DNA of 64,000 nt from Eleusine coracana subsp. coracana. Lineage: Eukaryota > Streptophyta > Magnoliopsida > Poales > Poaceae. Location: NCBI GenBank assembly GCA_032690845.1, contig CM064421.1, forward strand, positions 41,468,963-41,532,962, written 5' to 3'. Under the pieces are notes generated by a model. The model was not told where the DNA came from. It saw only the letters and a list, made by a program, of their open reading frames with translations, and made no database searches. Numbering within the stretch: the stretch's first letter is position 1; every line of letters begins with the position of its first letter. Of this stretch, positions 49,113-61,312 are shown piece by piece. The translations under genes were made by a program, and so were the position numbers.

Positions 49113-52100
49113 ACTGGGTTGGGGTTGGGGCGTGGCAGGCGGGGTGAAGGGGGGGGGGGGACGAGGGGGTGGTGACGGCGCTGTGGGACACGTTTGGCTC
49201 CCGTTAGTTACAAATCACAAACAGGGGAGCTGACACTGAGGATGTTGAGGGCGCCGGCTCCCCTGGGCGCCAAATCTGCTCTGTTTTCAAATATTCACTC
49301 TTCACAAAGAACAAGAAATAAATGGCCAAAGTTTGGATAGGCTATAATCAACACAAAATTGGCATCCTTTTTTATTGAAGGGTGTATGAGGCTCTCTGGC
49401 CTATTTGTAGATTATTTTCATTCATCAGTTCTAGTATTTATTTATGTATCTACTTTCTACTACAGTAAAATCAAAACAGTAATAGTTCATGTTGCGTATA
49501 ATCAATCTATTCATATCCCAAGATTTTCTAAACACATTCCCATATGAAACTGAAAAATGATGCATTAGAAAAATGAGAATTACTCAAGTTCATTTGTGTG
49601 CTCCAGCTTGCGGCTTCCCTCAATGACTGATGTTTGGCCAGCAACTTCATATAGAAGAGACATATCTTGTGGAAACTGGGTGTGCCTCTTACGCAATGCT
49701 GCTACAACCACCTGACACACTCTTGTGACTGGGCTCCCCCCTGGTTTCTGAAATCTATACATATTAGAAGCTGCAAAGAAGCATGCAATGGCCAGCGCCA
49801 TAGATATAGTAGGAATGGAAAACCCTATCCCCCAACCAGAGTTATCTTGGATCCACACTATGACAGTGCCTGAGATGAATGAACCCATATTTATACAGAA
49901 GTAGAACCAGTTGAAGAAGGAACCCTTTTTCACTCTCTCTGATGGGTCAGTGTCATCAAATTGATCAGCTCCAAAGGATGAGACACAAGGTTTTATGCCT
50001 CCAGTCCCTAGGGCCATCATGTAGAGACCAATGAAAAATATGCCATACTGAAGAAAGCTTGCTTCTGGGCACACAGTTCCTAAACATGTACGTGGCTGCA
50101 GTGCTGGAACCGTTGCTGAAAGCGTTAAAATAGCCAGGCCCTTCAGCAAGAAAAGAAAAAGAAGAGAATGTTATACACTTGATCAAAATGTTGTTAAAGG
50201 AAAGGGTACACATTTTTATATTTCACAATAAATAGTAATCCCTCTTGATTTTTATTTTTGATGTTAGGACAGGATTGCTAGTTCAATTTTGAACTAACTA
50301 CTTTGTCTGAACGTGAACAAAAAACAATCGGAGGGAATACAAAAAACAGTAAATACTCTGTATCCATCATGCCACATAATCTGTGTTAATGCCAAACAAT
50401 GACATTCAGGTTTCAAATATAAAATTGACTCATTAAATACAACATATATGCAAACATTGATTTAATCTTTCTTTTCTAGGTAATGACGTGATGTTGCATA
50501 ATGTACTGAAGTATGGTTACAGCTTTGGGTAGCAATATCTTTGTACTTACAGTAAAATAAACTGATGAGAAAACAGCAATAGTCCAGTACTTTCCCCAAT
50601 GAGAATCTGCTAAGATGGCTCCAATGAGGGGAGTGAGATAGCATGTCCCTTGCCAAGTGGTAACATTTCTTGCAGCTTCAAGGTTGCCTAGATGAAGCCT
50701 TACTTTCAGATAAGTAACCAGGTTTTTTGCAATTCCATAGTAAGCCAGCCTTTCACAGAATTCATTCCCTGTCCAAAAAGAGAAGCAGTGGTCAAACTCG
50801 ATAAACCCCATTGCTGAATCTGTGTTCTTATAACACACTGCATGAACCTAGGTAACATCCTTCAGAAATAAAAGGTACTGCAGCATTTTGTTTTCACAGT
50901 GCCCTACAGCAAATTTCATGAAAAAAATTAGCTCCCCTACCAAAAAACATTTAAATTTCATTTGTAGCATTCGTCCTGTGGTATTAATTCAGTCTAGAAG
51001 CGCATGTAAAATGTGATTGGTCGGATATACCTTTGTTTTCCTTTTCTCCACATCAGTTATTGGCAGGTGCCTATTTAGTATCTTATTTTGTGATATTATC
51101 TAAGCACCTGTAAGAAGAGGTGATAGATTGGAAATTGAGCTACTCGACTGATATTTGATTTGTCATTTAGGCACCTTCCAAAGCACTGATCACATGGTAT
51201 GTGCACTAACAACAATGGATAGTTGAAACTGTTAAAACAATCATATATCAGAAGAACAAACAGGGGCAAGTTTTATAGGACACCAATCCGAGAAAATCAC
51301 CTAGGATGAAAAAACACGCTCTCCAATTGCCAGTGGTGCGCTTTGATGCAGGACAACCTTTGATATCAATGGATCCATCACCTGTGTAAGGACCGACATC
51401 CTGCCCAGAAGCAATAGCATTTATAATGACCCACCCAGTAACCTAAAGAGATTATGAAAGAAATGGCATTGATCTTCCTATGATGGGTCAGCAAAGCTCT
51501 TTGTGCTTTCCTCAAAACAAAGGAAGTCTAAAAATGAAGGCACTTCTCTATCGCTCAAACTGGACAACTGGTGGATGGAAAAGTAGGATTACCGCATCAA
51601 TTTTCTTAACTTGCCGAAGGAATAGTGCTAAACATGGTGTTTAACGAACGGCTGCTCAAACTGTCCTTTCATCTTGATTTTGAGAATTTAAAATTTCCAC
51701 ACACTTGTCTGAAGACAAAATCTAGGAGTAGATATAGCATCCAAGACATTGTTTTTTTCAGATGGAAACAAGTTTGCAGCCTCTACAATGCATCCAAGGC
51801 ATATACTACACAGAACATATAGTCATATTTCCATTTTCCAGAGACAGAAACTAAAATTTTGAACCGCATTAGCTTTGCATGTTCTGGTTTGAGCTTTGAC
51901 TTGAGGATGGGGATTCCTGATGCCTCCATCTTCTTCCAGTAAGAAAATAAGGAAATTGACCAGAAACCGTAGGAGCCCGAATCTTATCGGATACAGCGAC
52001 CAGGATAAACAGCGCAGATAATTTTGACTGCGGAAAACTGAAAGGAGTGAACTTAACCTGCGGAAGGAGGAGCGACTCTTGATCCCCTCCCTCTTCTTGC

Positions 52101-52135
52101 AACAACAGTCTGCTCCGTTCTGCTGCTTCGTTCAT
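47813..52135 (-). CDS. NPF/POT family proton-coupled peptide (or nitrate) transporter
   Basis: Exons 52058-52135, 51301-51400, 50551-50768, 49584-50140 and 47813-48632 join to 590 aa with all phases consistent. Members of NPF (NRT1/PTR) are 12-helix MFS carriers that move di- and tripeptides, nitrate or hormones with protons. Seen here are the ExxER proton-coupling motif (E62-F-C-E65-R66, in NEFCERLAYYG), the PTR2 signature region (GGIKPCVSSFGADQFDD), the large hydrophilic loop between the two halves, and the conserved C-terminal half with FFYDQGPDAMRSLCSA. Similarity to remembered plant PTR2-type proteins suggests the NPF8 (peptide) group. The start at 52135 is the first ATG; the frame stays open upstream only through a 35-C tract without an ATG. 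It is the most distal member, on the left, of a three-gene tandem array. Confidence 0.94.
49072..49109. repeat. (GA)n microsatellite in NPF intron 4
   Basis: About 19 GA units lie in the last intron of the 47813-52135 transporter gene. A run of about 11 G follows at roughly 49150-49160. Confidence 0.92.
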
Positions 52136-52142
52136 GGAAACG

Positions 52143-52145
<3 letters not shown>

Positions 52146-52180
<35 letters not shown>
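52146..52180. repeat. 35-G homopolymer just upstream of the NPF start codon
   Basis: A run of 35 G on the plus strand (C on the sense strand) ends 11 bp before the ATG at 52135, so it should lie in the 5' leader or core promoter. The length is likely to be unstable and hard to sequence correctly. Confidence 0.9.
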
Positions 52181-52488
52181 CTCCGCCACGGAATCTGAAT
52201 CGCGGAATCAGCAGATACGGATCAACAAGCTTCGCCGGGTGACGGCAATTCTTTGCTTGGTACCATCTGACCGGGGGCCACCGTGGACTTCACCATGGAG
52301 ACAAAAAGCCTTGTTGGGTTGCGGTTGCCTACAGTAGTGTGTGCGCCTGTATTTTTCAAAAGACACCCTTGAAATTTATGTTGCTTCCACAAATAAATAA
52401 GTAAATTCCTTCAGCATTTCCAGTGTTTTTTTTTCTAGAGATTCATTTGCACTGTTAACCATGACCAAGTCTATATCATACTCCTAGT

Positions 52489-53124
52489 CAGTGGCGGGAC
52501 TGAGGGGGGGCTGGCAGGGGCCGTGGCCCCCCCTAACACCGGTGATTTATTTCTTTGAGTACCATATACTAGTATCATGCATGCAAGCAAACATGACTTA
52601 GGAAAGAGGAAACACCTGTTTATATTTGACTTTCAGTTAACTAAAATACACGTTCAATATTTCTGTGTCCTGCACTCCATTAAAAGTACTCGGAACTCTG
52701 GAGGGTAGCTCCTAGTCACCCTTGCCGTCAACGGTGAGATCCTGGTGATTGTGGCTACTTGTCATGTTGGACGCCTAATCATATTTATATATTTACTAAA
52801 TTTATATAGTAAATTAAAATAATAGTGCTATAAAATTCAACTCGGGATAATACATGATAGAAAAAAATTGCTGAATTTGGGACAGTCTTTCTATAAAATC
52901 AAAATTAGTGTACAAATAAAGAGACTTTTCTCTTTTTTACAAAAAAGGTAGCTGCAGACAGGGCAAGATGGTTTAGCTCATCGAAATCTTTAAATTTACA
53001 TAATCATTTGACAACTAAAATTAATATATGTCATGGCCAGCTTATGCGTATCTGAACAAAAAGTTGTTTTAAATTATTTGTTAAACCTTTACATTTTCAA
53101 CGTGTCCATGTGGCCCCGCCACTG
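52489..53124. mobile_element. Candidate inverted-repeat element with CAGTGGCGG ends
   Basis: The left end CAGTGGCGGGACT and the reverse complement of the right end (CAGTGGCGGGGCC) match at 11 of 13 positions, bordering 636 bp of AT-rich noncoding DNA. The 8 bp on either side do not match, so the boundary pairing is uncertain. Confidence 0.5.
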
Positions 53125-54506
53125 CTCATGTCATAGTCATAGCACTTCTAGGCCCAACCATGAAGCATTTTCTAGCATCGAGTGTAATATTTGGAGAATT
53201 CAACTTTATTTATAACATTATTTAGATTTTTGAACAAAATATGGTAAAATCATTTCACAGAATTGTGGCGATGAGATGATCCAACATTGTCTGAGCAATC
53301 GAAGTGATCTCATTGTAATTCAATTTAGGACGGTCATAATAAGTACAGATAAGAGTGGAGGATAGCAGGATACCAAATAATATTAAGAAAGGTTCAATAC
53401 TAATATGCAAAGGTAGTCGCGGGCAAAAGAAAAAAAACATCTAATTTTCAGAGTACTTTTACAGTAGACCCAAATAAATGCACACCACTCATTTTCTTCA
53501 TCCGATGGTCTAGAATCATGATACTCTTTGAATTCACCTGTATCATAAGCATCATGATGATATATCATGAGTATCATAGGACAAAAATGGATAAACAAAT
53601 TACTATGTTTTAAGTAAAATCAAAATATTAGTCTTAATATTTTAATTGCGATTTTCTCTTTGCTTCTGTTTTTTGTAGGCTGGCGGCGGTTTCAAGAAGA
53701 TTGCATGGCGGTGCTTGCTCAGATTGGCTACAACCTGCTGTCATGATCTAGAGGACGGACCAAGTAGGCATTCAGATTTCATCCGGTGATGTTGTCGTCG
53801 TCAGCCGGTACAAAATTAACTATGCCGGCACCGTTTGGAGATGGACGCAGCTTCTTAGTGATGGCGGCGTGGGGACCTGATAGCAGGGTAGGGTTTGGGG
53901 ACGAAGGATTTGTTTTCTGTTAACTTAATTTTAATCCTAATAAGGGCATGACATAGTTAGATTATAGTAGATAATTACAATAATACCCAAACAAATAGAC
54001 GGTTAGATTACATTCATGATACCTGTAAGGTAATCGAAAATGAGCAATTTATTCAGTCGACGCGTGAGTACGGTTGAATCGCGACATCATCTTCAACCTC
54101 AGCTGCTGAAGCTAGCTGATCACCGTCGAGTTCTCCCACTCTGACCTAGCCCAATTGACATCTTTAGCCACTCATGAGGCAGTGCCTCCGTGCCCCCCGC
54201 TTTCGTTGTCTCTTCAGCCACCACCGTCTACCTAGCCTACCACCTCCAAAGCTTCCTTCTACGGTCAAAGTTGATGGAGCTTGTCGGAGAAATTAAACCT
54301 ACCACCCCAAAAGCCGATGAATTTTGAAGAATCGCGGCGTTGAAGAGAAGGATTTCCGAAAAGAAAAACGCAGGGAAGATGATAATCCGTTTATGACCTA
54401 AAAAATCTAGAAAACGCTTTCTTGCTGCTTTACCGCCTAGGCGCAGCACACGAAAACCACCAGGTTGAGTTGAGCGAGCCAAAAATCGTTGAGGTGAATT
54501 ATTGAT

Positions 54507-54632
54507 ACTGGCGGAGCATGGTTAGGGCTAGGGTGGGCCTTGGTCCCCCGCCAAACCCAACTCTCTGCTTGGAAATTTTACACATAATTAGCATGGCTGC
54601 TTCTTAATGATCTCTTCAAGCTCCGCCACTGA
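54507..54632. mobile_element. Candidate mini-element with CTGGCGGAGC ends
   Basis: ACTGGCGGAGC near 54507 pairs with GCTCCGCCACTG at 54621-54632. The ends belong to the same CAGTGGCGG type as the element at 52489, but the body is only about 125 bp. It could be an internally deleted copy or a chance pairing of two ends. Confidence 0.4.
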
Positions 54633-54993
54633 TCATCGCTATTCCAAAGGAGACGTCATAAGACGACCAAAGAGAGCAAGCGACCAATGTCAAGTAGCAA
54701 AAGAACGCAAGAATAAACAAGAAATCTTAAAATCCAGATGCTTGATGCATTCCGAACACCTTTGGACTTCATTTCCCAGCTGACTGTACGGTAGGGGGAC
54801 AAAAGGGAAATACGTTTCAGTTTTCCGAATATTATTGTATCTCAGTACCATAGAGAACGAAATATTTACAAAAAAGAAATACGTTTCAGTTACTCAAGAT
54901 ATTTACAAGGTAGTATTTGGCACAAACAAACTATTCGTCTAACTTTCTGTACAAATAAAAAGCAAACCCGAAGAGGAAACCCAGAGCTTTAAG

Positions 54994-57900
54994 CTACACT
55001 ACACAAGCTCTCTTGCTATTGTATTGGTGAGCAAAATATATGAAAATAAGAAGATTCAGAAAGCTCAGGCCAGCTATCAGCCAGAAAAAGCGGTCAAGAT
55101 GGCCTTCATTCAAGTTATCAGGGATCCATCCTAGTTGGCCATTTTGAGTTGTAAAATGCGACACTAAGGTCAGTATGAATGAGCTAAGGTAACTCCCGAG
55201 CGACACGGTGACAAGCGCGAAAGCTGAGCATAGGCTTCTCATGGCATCTGGAGACTGATTGTAGAAAAACTCAGCTTGACCGATGGATGTAAACACCTCG
55301 CCCACACCGATCAACAAGTACTGAGGTGCTTGCCAAAGAATGCTCATAGGAACAGGAACTTTCTGATGCGTCAGATCCTCTGCCCTTGCAATTTGGAGAC
55401 GCTGAATTTCAATTAAAGCTGCAACTGCCACTGCAATGGTAGACACAAATAGACCAACTCCCATTCTCTGAAGCTCTGAAAAACCCCTCTCTTTTCCAGT
55501 GAATCTCCTGGCTATGGGTACAACTAATCTCTCATAAATTGGAACCCAAACGACAATACTAATAACATCCAAGGATGACAGGGTGGCTGGCGGAATCATA
55601 AATGATCCAATTTGATTATTGAGGGTCATTCCTTGTTCTATGAACATCGATGAGTTTTGGGCGCACACGGTGAAGAAAATAATGCCTGTTGCCCAGATTG
55701 GAAACATCCTAATCAGCATTTTGAGCTCTTCAACCTGTGTGACAGTGCAAAGTCTCCACTGATCATGAAAACCATCAGGTTCATTCCACAATATGACTGC
55801 AGCTTTGTCAAGGAAACTGTAGAGGAAAGCAAATACACCTAGTAAGGCCAGTATACAAGTGTTTGCAAATCCACACACTTGTGTAAGATTACCTGTCATT
55901 GTTCTGAAAAAAGTTGCTGTGTCCAGGAAGTTCCAAAGACACAAGCTTAAAAGCATGGCAGTGTTAGAACAAGTGTAGCTTAAAACCTGTATGGACCCTC
56001 TTATGTTGTAAATAATTTGTTGTATTCCTAAACTCCAGAAACACACACGCATGCACGCACATGCACATGCACATAGAAGATATATAACTAAACACTTCTG
56101 ATTGCTTTGCTTAGTCAAGTCAAGGGAATATGGAAATATATCTTGCAGAGCAGAATAAATGATGGTCAGTGGTAACAAAAGTACCTGAATTCACTACTAT
56201 GCTCCAGCTTACGACTTCCCTCAATAGCTGAAGTCTTGCCATCAATCTCATAGAGAAGAGAACTATCGACCGGCAAATCTGCTTTTCTCTTGCGAGTGGC
56301 TGCTACAAGTACCTGACATGCTCTTGTAAGTGGGCTTCCTCCAGGTATCTGAAATCTATATATATCTGAACCTATAAAAAAGCTTCCGATAGCTAGGGCA
56401 ATGAAAATAGTAGGAATTCCGAATCCAATGCCATATCCATAGTTCTCTTGAACCCAAATAAGAAGAGTACCAGAGATCAAAGATCCGATATTTATAGAGA
56501 AATAAAACCAATTGAAGAAAGCACCTTTCTTTGTTTTCTCAACTGGATCACTGTCGTCAAATTGGTCAGCCCCAAAGGATGAAACACATGGCTTGATACC
56601 ACCAGCCCCCAAAGCAATCATGTACAGTCCAACAAAGTATAAAAGATACTGAGGTAGGGTTGGTTGTGGACAGATCAACCCGACACATTGAGGGGGCTTG
56701 AAAGAAGGAACTGATGCTGAAAGTGTCAAGGCTGCCATTCCCTTCATTGAGAAGATATTCATAACCCATTAGCGCAAGCTATTTTTTGAGAACGTATTAG
56801 CAAAAGCTATCAGCAGGAAACAAATGAATAAGTAGGATATAAAGTCCATGCTTGGTCAGGATAATTAACCTTGTAAATGTATTAATTATATAAAAAAGCT
56901 CTCTATGATATATGATGTTGGTAACTAGGTGCAGGGGTATGTTATACATGTGCACATTTACTTTGAATATTCTCATGCATGAATATATATATACTAATGC
57001 ATAACTATACTGCAAAAATTATCCTGATAACTATCCTGTATGAGCTTCATGCAAAATACACAATTGCAACTTACAAGAAAATAAATAGTGGAGAAAATAG
57101 CAATTGTCTGGTACTTTCCCCAGTATGAATCAGCTAAGGTAGCTCCAATAAGTGGTGTGAGATAGCAAGTTCCTTGCCAGGTTGTAAAGTTCCTTGCCGC
57201 AGCGACATTTCCTTCATGCAGTCTTGTCGAAAGGTAAGTAACCAAACTTTTTGAGATACCGTAGTAAGCCAAACGTTCACATACTTCAGTTCCTATAATA
57301 TAGAAAAAATACAGTTTACAATTCATCATAGAATCAAAACCTGGAAAGGCAGTTGTTTTGAAATGTTTAAGAACACCAAGGACTGTATGATTAAGATGTA
57401 TTGTGCACCCCAAAAGATGCCAAGCGGACTTTAAGTTGAGGACTAAGAAGTCAATGAAGATATGGATCCATAAAAGGCTCAAATTTTCCTCTTTTAAGTT
57501 GAAGACTAAGAAGCCAATGAAGATATGGATCCATAAAAGGCTCAAATTTTCCTCTCTTTTTTTTTGAAGAAGGGTTAAAGATTATACGATCACTCTGATG
57601 ATAATCATTTTTAAGAAAAAAAAAAGGAGTCATGGTCATATTTTTCTTCAACAGAGAGATCTGACTGAATTCTTACCAAGAATCAATGAGCATGCTCTCC
57701 AGTTCCCAGAGTTACGCTTTAAAATAGGATAACCTCTAAAGTCAACTGACCCATCGCCTGTGTACTCATCAAGATCCTGGGCATAAAAGTGAAATTGCTT
57801 AATAGTTGGTCCGCAAATCATTTCATAGATGATTGCTTCATATAAAATCAGCAAAATAAATGTAAACCAAAAAGGAAACATGAACATAAAATTGTTGAAT

Positions 57901-60796
57901 GAGAGAAAAAACACGAACAAGCAGATATGTATGCCATAGAGACACAATAGTTGCGTATACAAATGCAAATTTTACAGTTGACCAAACAGAACAGGCAAAG
58001 AAAGGATTATTTTTTCCCTTGCAGGATCAGCATAAGAATACAAGACAATAATTTTCAACAAAAAATTCTCCGTGTGTACTCATTGATTATTTGCTAGTAC
58101 ATAATTCTACCACTATTTAATAAAAATAATCCATGCAAAATAAGGAGGAACTGCTATTCCTAATTCGTCTGAGATGGTTTGGACATATCCAACACATGCC
58201 TCAAGAGGTACCGCTACATAGCAGGATAATAAGACGGCTCGATAATGTGAATCAGGCAGAGAAAGGCCAAACTTGACATGAGAGAAGTCCCTGAAGAGAG
58301 ATATGAAGGATACAAATATCATCAAGGAGATAGCCATAGATAATATAAACTCCGTCTATGTTATCCTAACATAGCCAGTCCTAAGGTTGGATAAAGGAGG
58401 AGGGATTGTGATAGGCGTGGCGAGCCAACAACTATTTTAACCATTCTTATGGATTGGGGGACAACCCTCTTAGCAATGTGCCATATGGAAACCCTGGTAT
58501 GGTGATAAATTATAGGGTGCCACAAAAGCTAAAAGGCAAATTCTATAGGACTGCCATTCGACCTGCTATGTTATATCGAGCAGAATGCTGGCCCACTAAA
58601 AGGCGACATGTCCAGCAGCTAAGTGTAGCAGAGATGCGTATGTTACGATGGATTTGTGGTCACACAAGACAATATCGTGTCCGAAACAATGACATGTGGG
58701 AGAGATTAAGGGTAGCACCAGTTGAGGACAAGCTTGTGCAACATCCTTCTTCCTTTTTTACTGTTTGTCCTTGTGTTTTGGCTCTTGTGGGTTTCATCTC
58801 TAGCTTACCCCAACTTGCTTGGGACTAAAAGGCTTTTATTGTTGCTGCTACTGTATTTCGAATCGGATGGTCTGATTCCTTCCAAGGTAGAAAGGTCAAA
58901 CTTCAAAGCATCGTTACTGCAGAGAAAAAACGAATGCAAATGCTAAATACATAATCTATTGTTGAAGTATAACCGAATTGTCCACTTTTCTATATCGTCT
59001 TAGGCTAGTAGTGCAACTTGTTGGTGCACAATAACATAATACTTCAAAGTCTCAGCGAAAGTATCAGAAATTTTTATAACACTTCCATATGTATTCACAA
59101 GGCAAGACGACTGTCATGGGGGCAGGACAATGGGTTATAGACCCACTTGAATGTTTAAGCTACTCCTAACTTTCAACCCCAATAGTTATCTAAATTCTAT
59201 TTGCATCAACCACTCACTTCAAGTAAGTTGTCTATGTTTGAACTCATCAACATGAGAAGGCAAGAATTGCTCAGATTGGATTAACTCTCATGAGGCGCCG
59301 CCATCGCCATAGGGTCCTGCCTCCACCACTTGGCCTCCGTCCCTACCTGACTCCGGCCGCTTGCCGGTGGCTGCAGAGGACCCACCTCTATGACAGTTTA
59401 GTAGATTGAGTCCTAGATTAGGGTTATGTTTTTCTCCATGCTGAGTTACTTGGTATTGGGGATTTGATTCCTCCTTTTCCTCTCCGGTAACAACAAGGAG
59501 ATAGGGTGGATTTGGTCTCTCCATTACGGCTCTGATGAAGATGAACAACGTCCTTGGCGTGACAAGATGGAGACTAGGTTTCTAGACAGCAACATCCGGG
59601 CAGGGACAATGTTGTTGTCTTGGAATAAAATTCTCCGGTCTATTCTCTGCTATGTCGTGGTTAGATCCTGCGACACGAAGGGCTTGGGAAAATAATTCTG
59701 CCCCTTGAGCCGATTCTGATTGGTTTTGAGTTGGGAAGATTAGTATTAGTTTTTCTTTTTTGTTCGGTGGCACTAGGGAGACACAAGAAACAAAAAAACA
59801 AGAAAATTGTGCTCAATTCTGCCTACATGAATGTTGATCGCCGTTCTTTGGATACCTATTTGCCAAGTGTTTGCCTATGTAGTCTTCCATATGAATCTTT
59901 ATATAGATTTGGATTGAGATTTGGAGGTACATGTTGCATGAGTACCATGAAGATGAAGAGTGTGTGGGTGTACCTAGTCGTAATCTCATTGTATCCTTGG
60001 ATGTACTCATCTACAAAATTAGTATAATTCTTCTTTCATATCAAAAACTAAAGGTAAGTTGTCTATGCTTCCACGATGAGTACTCTGAATTACTATTTTC
60101 CAGAGTTTGAATAACAGCTCTATATAATTATAGATATTTTATTTTAGCTAGTAACCATGAATGACAATGTTTTGATTATTAAAGCCAAATATTCTATTTT
60201 GCAGTGGGTGGATTCGAATTGAAGGCGAGTAAGCTGAATAGCAGTGACTAGAATAGACCACCCCACTCCACCTCTCACAACCAAATCTTCAAAATAGCTC
60301 TCAAGCAAAGCAAAGCAACATCAGTTTATCAGTAAATCAAATTTCAGCAAAACCTTTTTTAAAAAAATAAAAAAAACTACACGAGCCAATCGATCTACAG
60401 TTCAAAGAATAGTTGTGTGTCGCAACATACTTTGTTCAATGCCTGATTCCGATTCAGCCTTTCTAAAAAAAAAAAAAATTCACCGCTCTAAACCTAGCCC
60501 TTCCCTCCGGAACCTTCAGGTCTACGCAAGCACAAAACTCCCAGGAACTGGGAAGTCGAAGCATTCTCCCCCTTCATTTCCTCGCGATTGTGGCCAATTT
60601 AAACATTTCGAATAAATCCAGAATTAACCAAATGAAAAACTAAAGAGGATTAGACAAGGAACCGTACGGATTCTCGAATTTGGTGGAAGCAACCAAGCAG
60701 TTAAAAATTTTCTGTAGAGAAACAGTGGTGGAATACCTCCGGCTCCGTCACGCGCACCAGTAGGCTCCGCTGCTGCTCCTCTGGCGACGACTCCAT
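54994..60796 (-). CDS. NPF/POT family proton-coupled peptide (or nitrate) transporter
   Basis: Exons 60737-60796, 57677-57776, 57075-57292, 56185-56741 and 54994-55816 join to 585 aa. Exons 2, 3 and 4 have exactly the same lengths (100, 218, 557 nt) and phases as in the gene at 47813-52135, so the two are tandem duplicates. ExxER is present (E56-V-C-E59-R60), with GGIKPCVSSFGADQFDD and FFYNQSPDAMRSLCSA. Exon 1 codes a short, acidic cytosolic N-terminus (MESSPEEQQRSLL). Intron 1 is long (2,960 bp) and holds permuted RTE-type LINE pieces; intron 2 holds a 63-bp tandem duplication. There is no frameshift or stop, so it should be functional at the plasma membrane or tonoplast. Membership of the NPF8 peptide group is likely but substrate is not proven by sequence. 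Confidence 0.94.
57431..57556. repeat. 63-bp tandem duplication in NPF intron 2
   Basis: Two adjacent 63-bp units (57431-57493 and 57494-57556), beginning TTAAGTTGA, differ at only a few bases. Confidence 0.9.
58165..58860 (+). mobile_element. RTE-type LINE fragments in permuted order
   Basis: Piece B (about 58430-58860) encodes KGKFYRTAIRPAMLYRAECW and RMLRWICGHTRQYRVRN up to KLVQH, then jumps straight to the 3' end typical of plant RTE elements (a TTTCATCTCTAGC block, then CTTGGGACTAAAAGGC). Piece A (about 58165-58375) encodes RLRWFGHIQ and on to KEIAI, exactly the stretch missing from B, but lies upstream of it. Both are on the plus strand, antisense to the host transporter gene, and carry stops and frameshifts. 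Confidence 0.8.
58861..60736. other. Rest of NPF intron 1
   Basis: No coding signal is recognised. A GC-richer patch at about 59285-59600 resembles transposon-derived sequence but could not be assigned. Confidence 0.45.
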
Positions 60797-61312
60797 GAAT
60801 GCAGCTTCTAAATCTTGGAGTCTTGTTCATCGATCAGGAAGAAGGCTTGGAGCTTGGACCGTTGCTCGAGTAATTGCTTCTTCGGCCACTGCGGCAACAG
60901 CAACGAATAATAGTAATTCCAGCACACACGACGAAGCAACGAGCTTATCCTTTGGAGAGTTCTAACGAAGACTATACGATGTTGCCATTTAGCTTCAGTA
61001 GACTCGCAATTTTTTTATGGGCACAGCTTCGGGAGAAAATGTATGTTGGCGATCTTATAGAATTTTCCTCTCTGAATTCTGTAATTACAAAATTGATTTC
61101 AACATTCTACTAGTGTTACGAATACCATGGTAGCTTCACTATGTTTTTTTTATAATGAAACAAGAGGTCTCCGCCTCTACACCTTTAAAAGATGTACACA
61201 GCAGTGATAGCTTCACTATGTAGTCGAAAAAATATATTATCTGAAAAAAAAAGTTGAAAAATTATTAAGTTATGCTTATATAAATAGACAACATATCTTA
61301 TAAAAACTAGAT

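Larger units (their letters stand above)
52181..54993. other. Spacer between the first and second NPF genes
   Basis: No gene is recognised. It holds the upstream region of the left transporter, two candidate inverted-repeat elements with CAGTGGCGG ends (52489-53124 and 54507-54632), AT-rich sequence, and the 3' flank of the next transporter. Confidence 0.55.

Noticed and set aside
52136..52189. Polyproline N-terminal extension of the first NPF protein
   Set aside because: The frame through the C-tract begins with GTG and has no ATG, so the tract is most likely untranslated.
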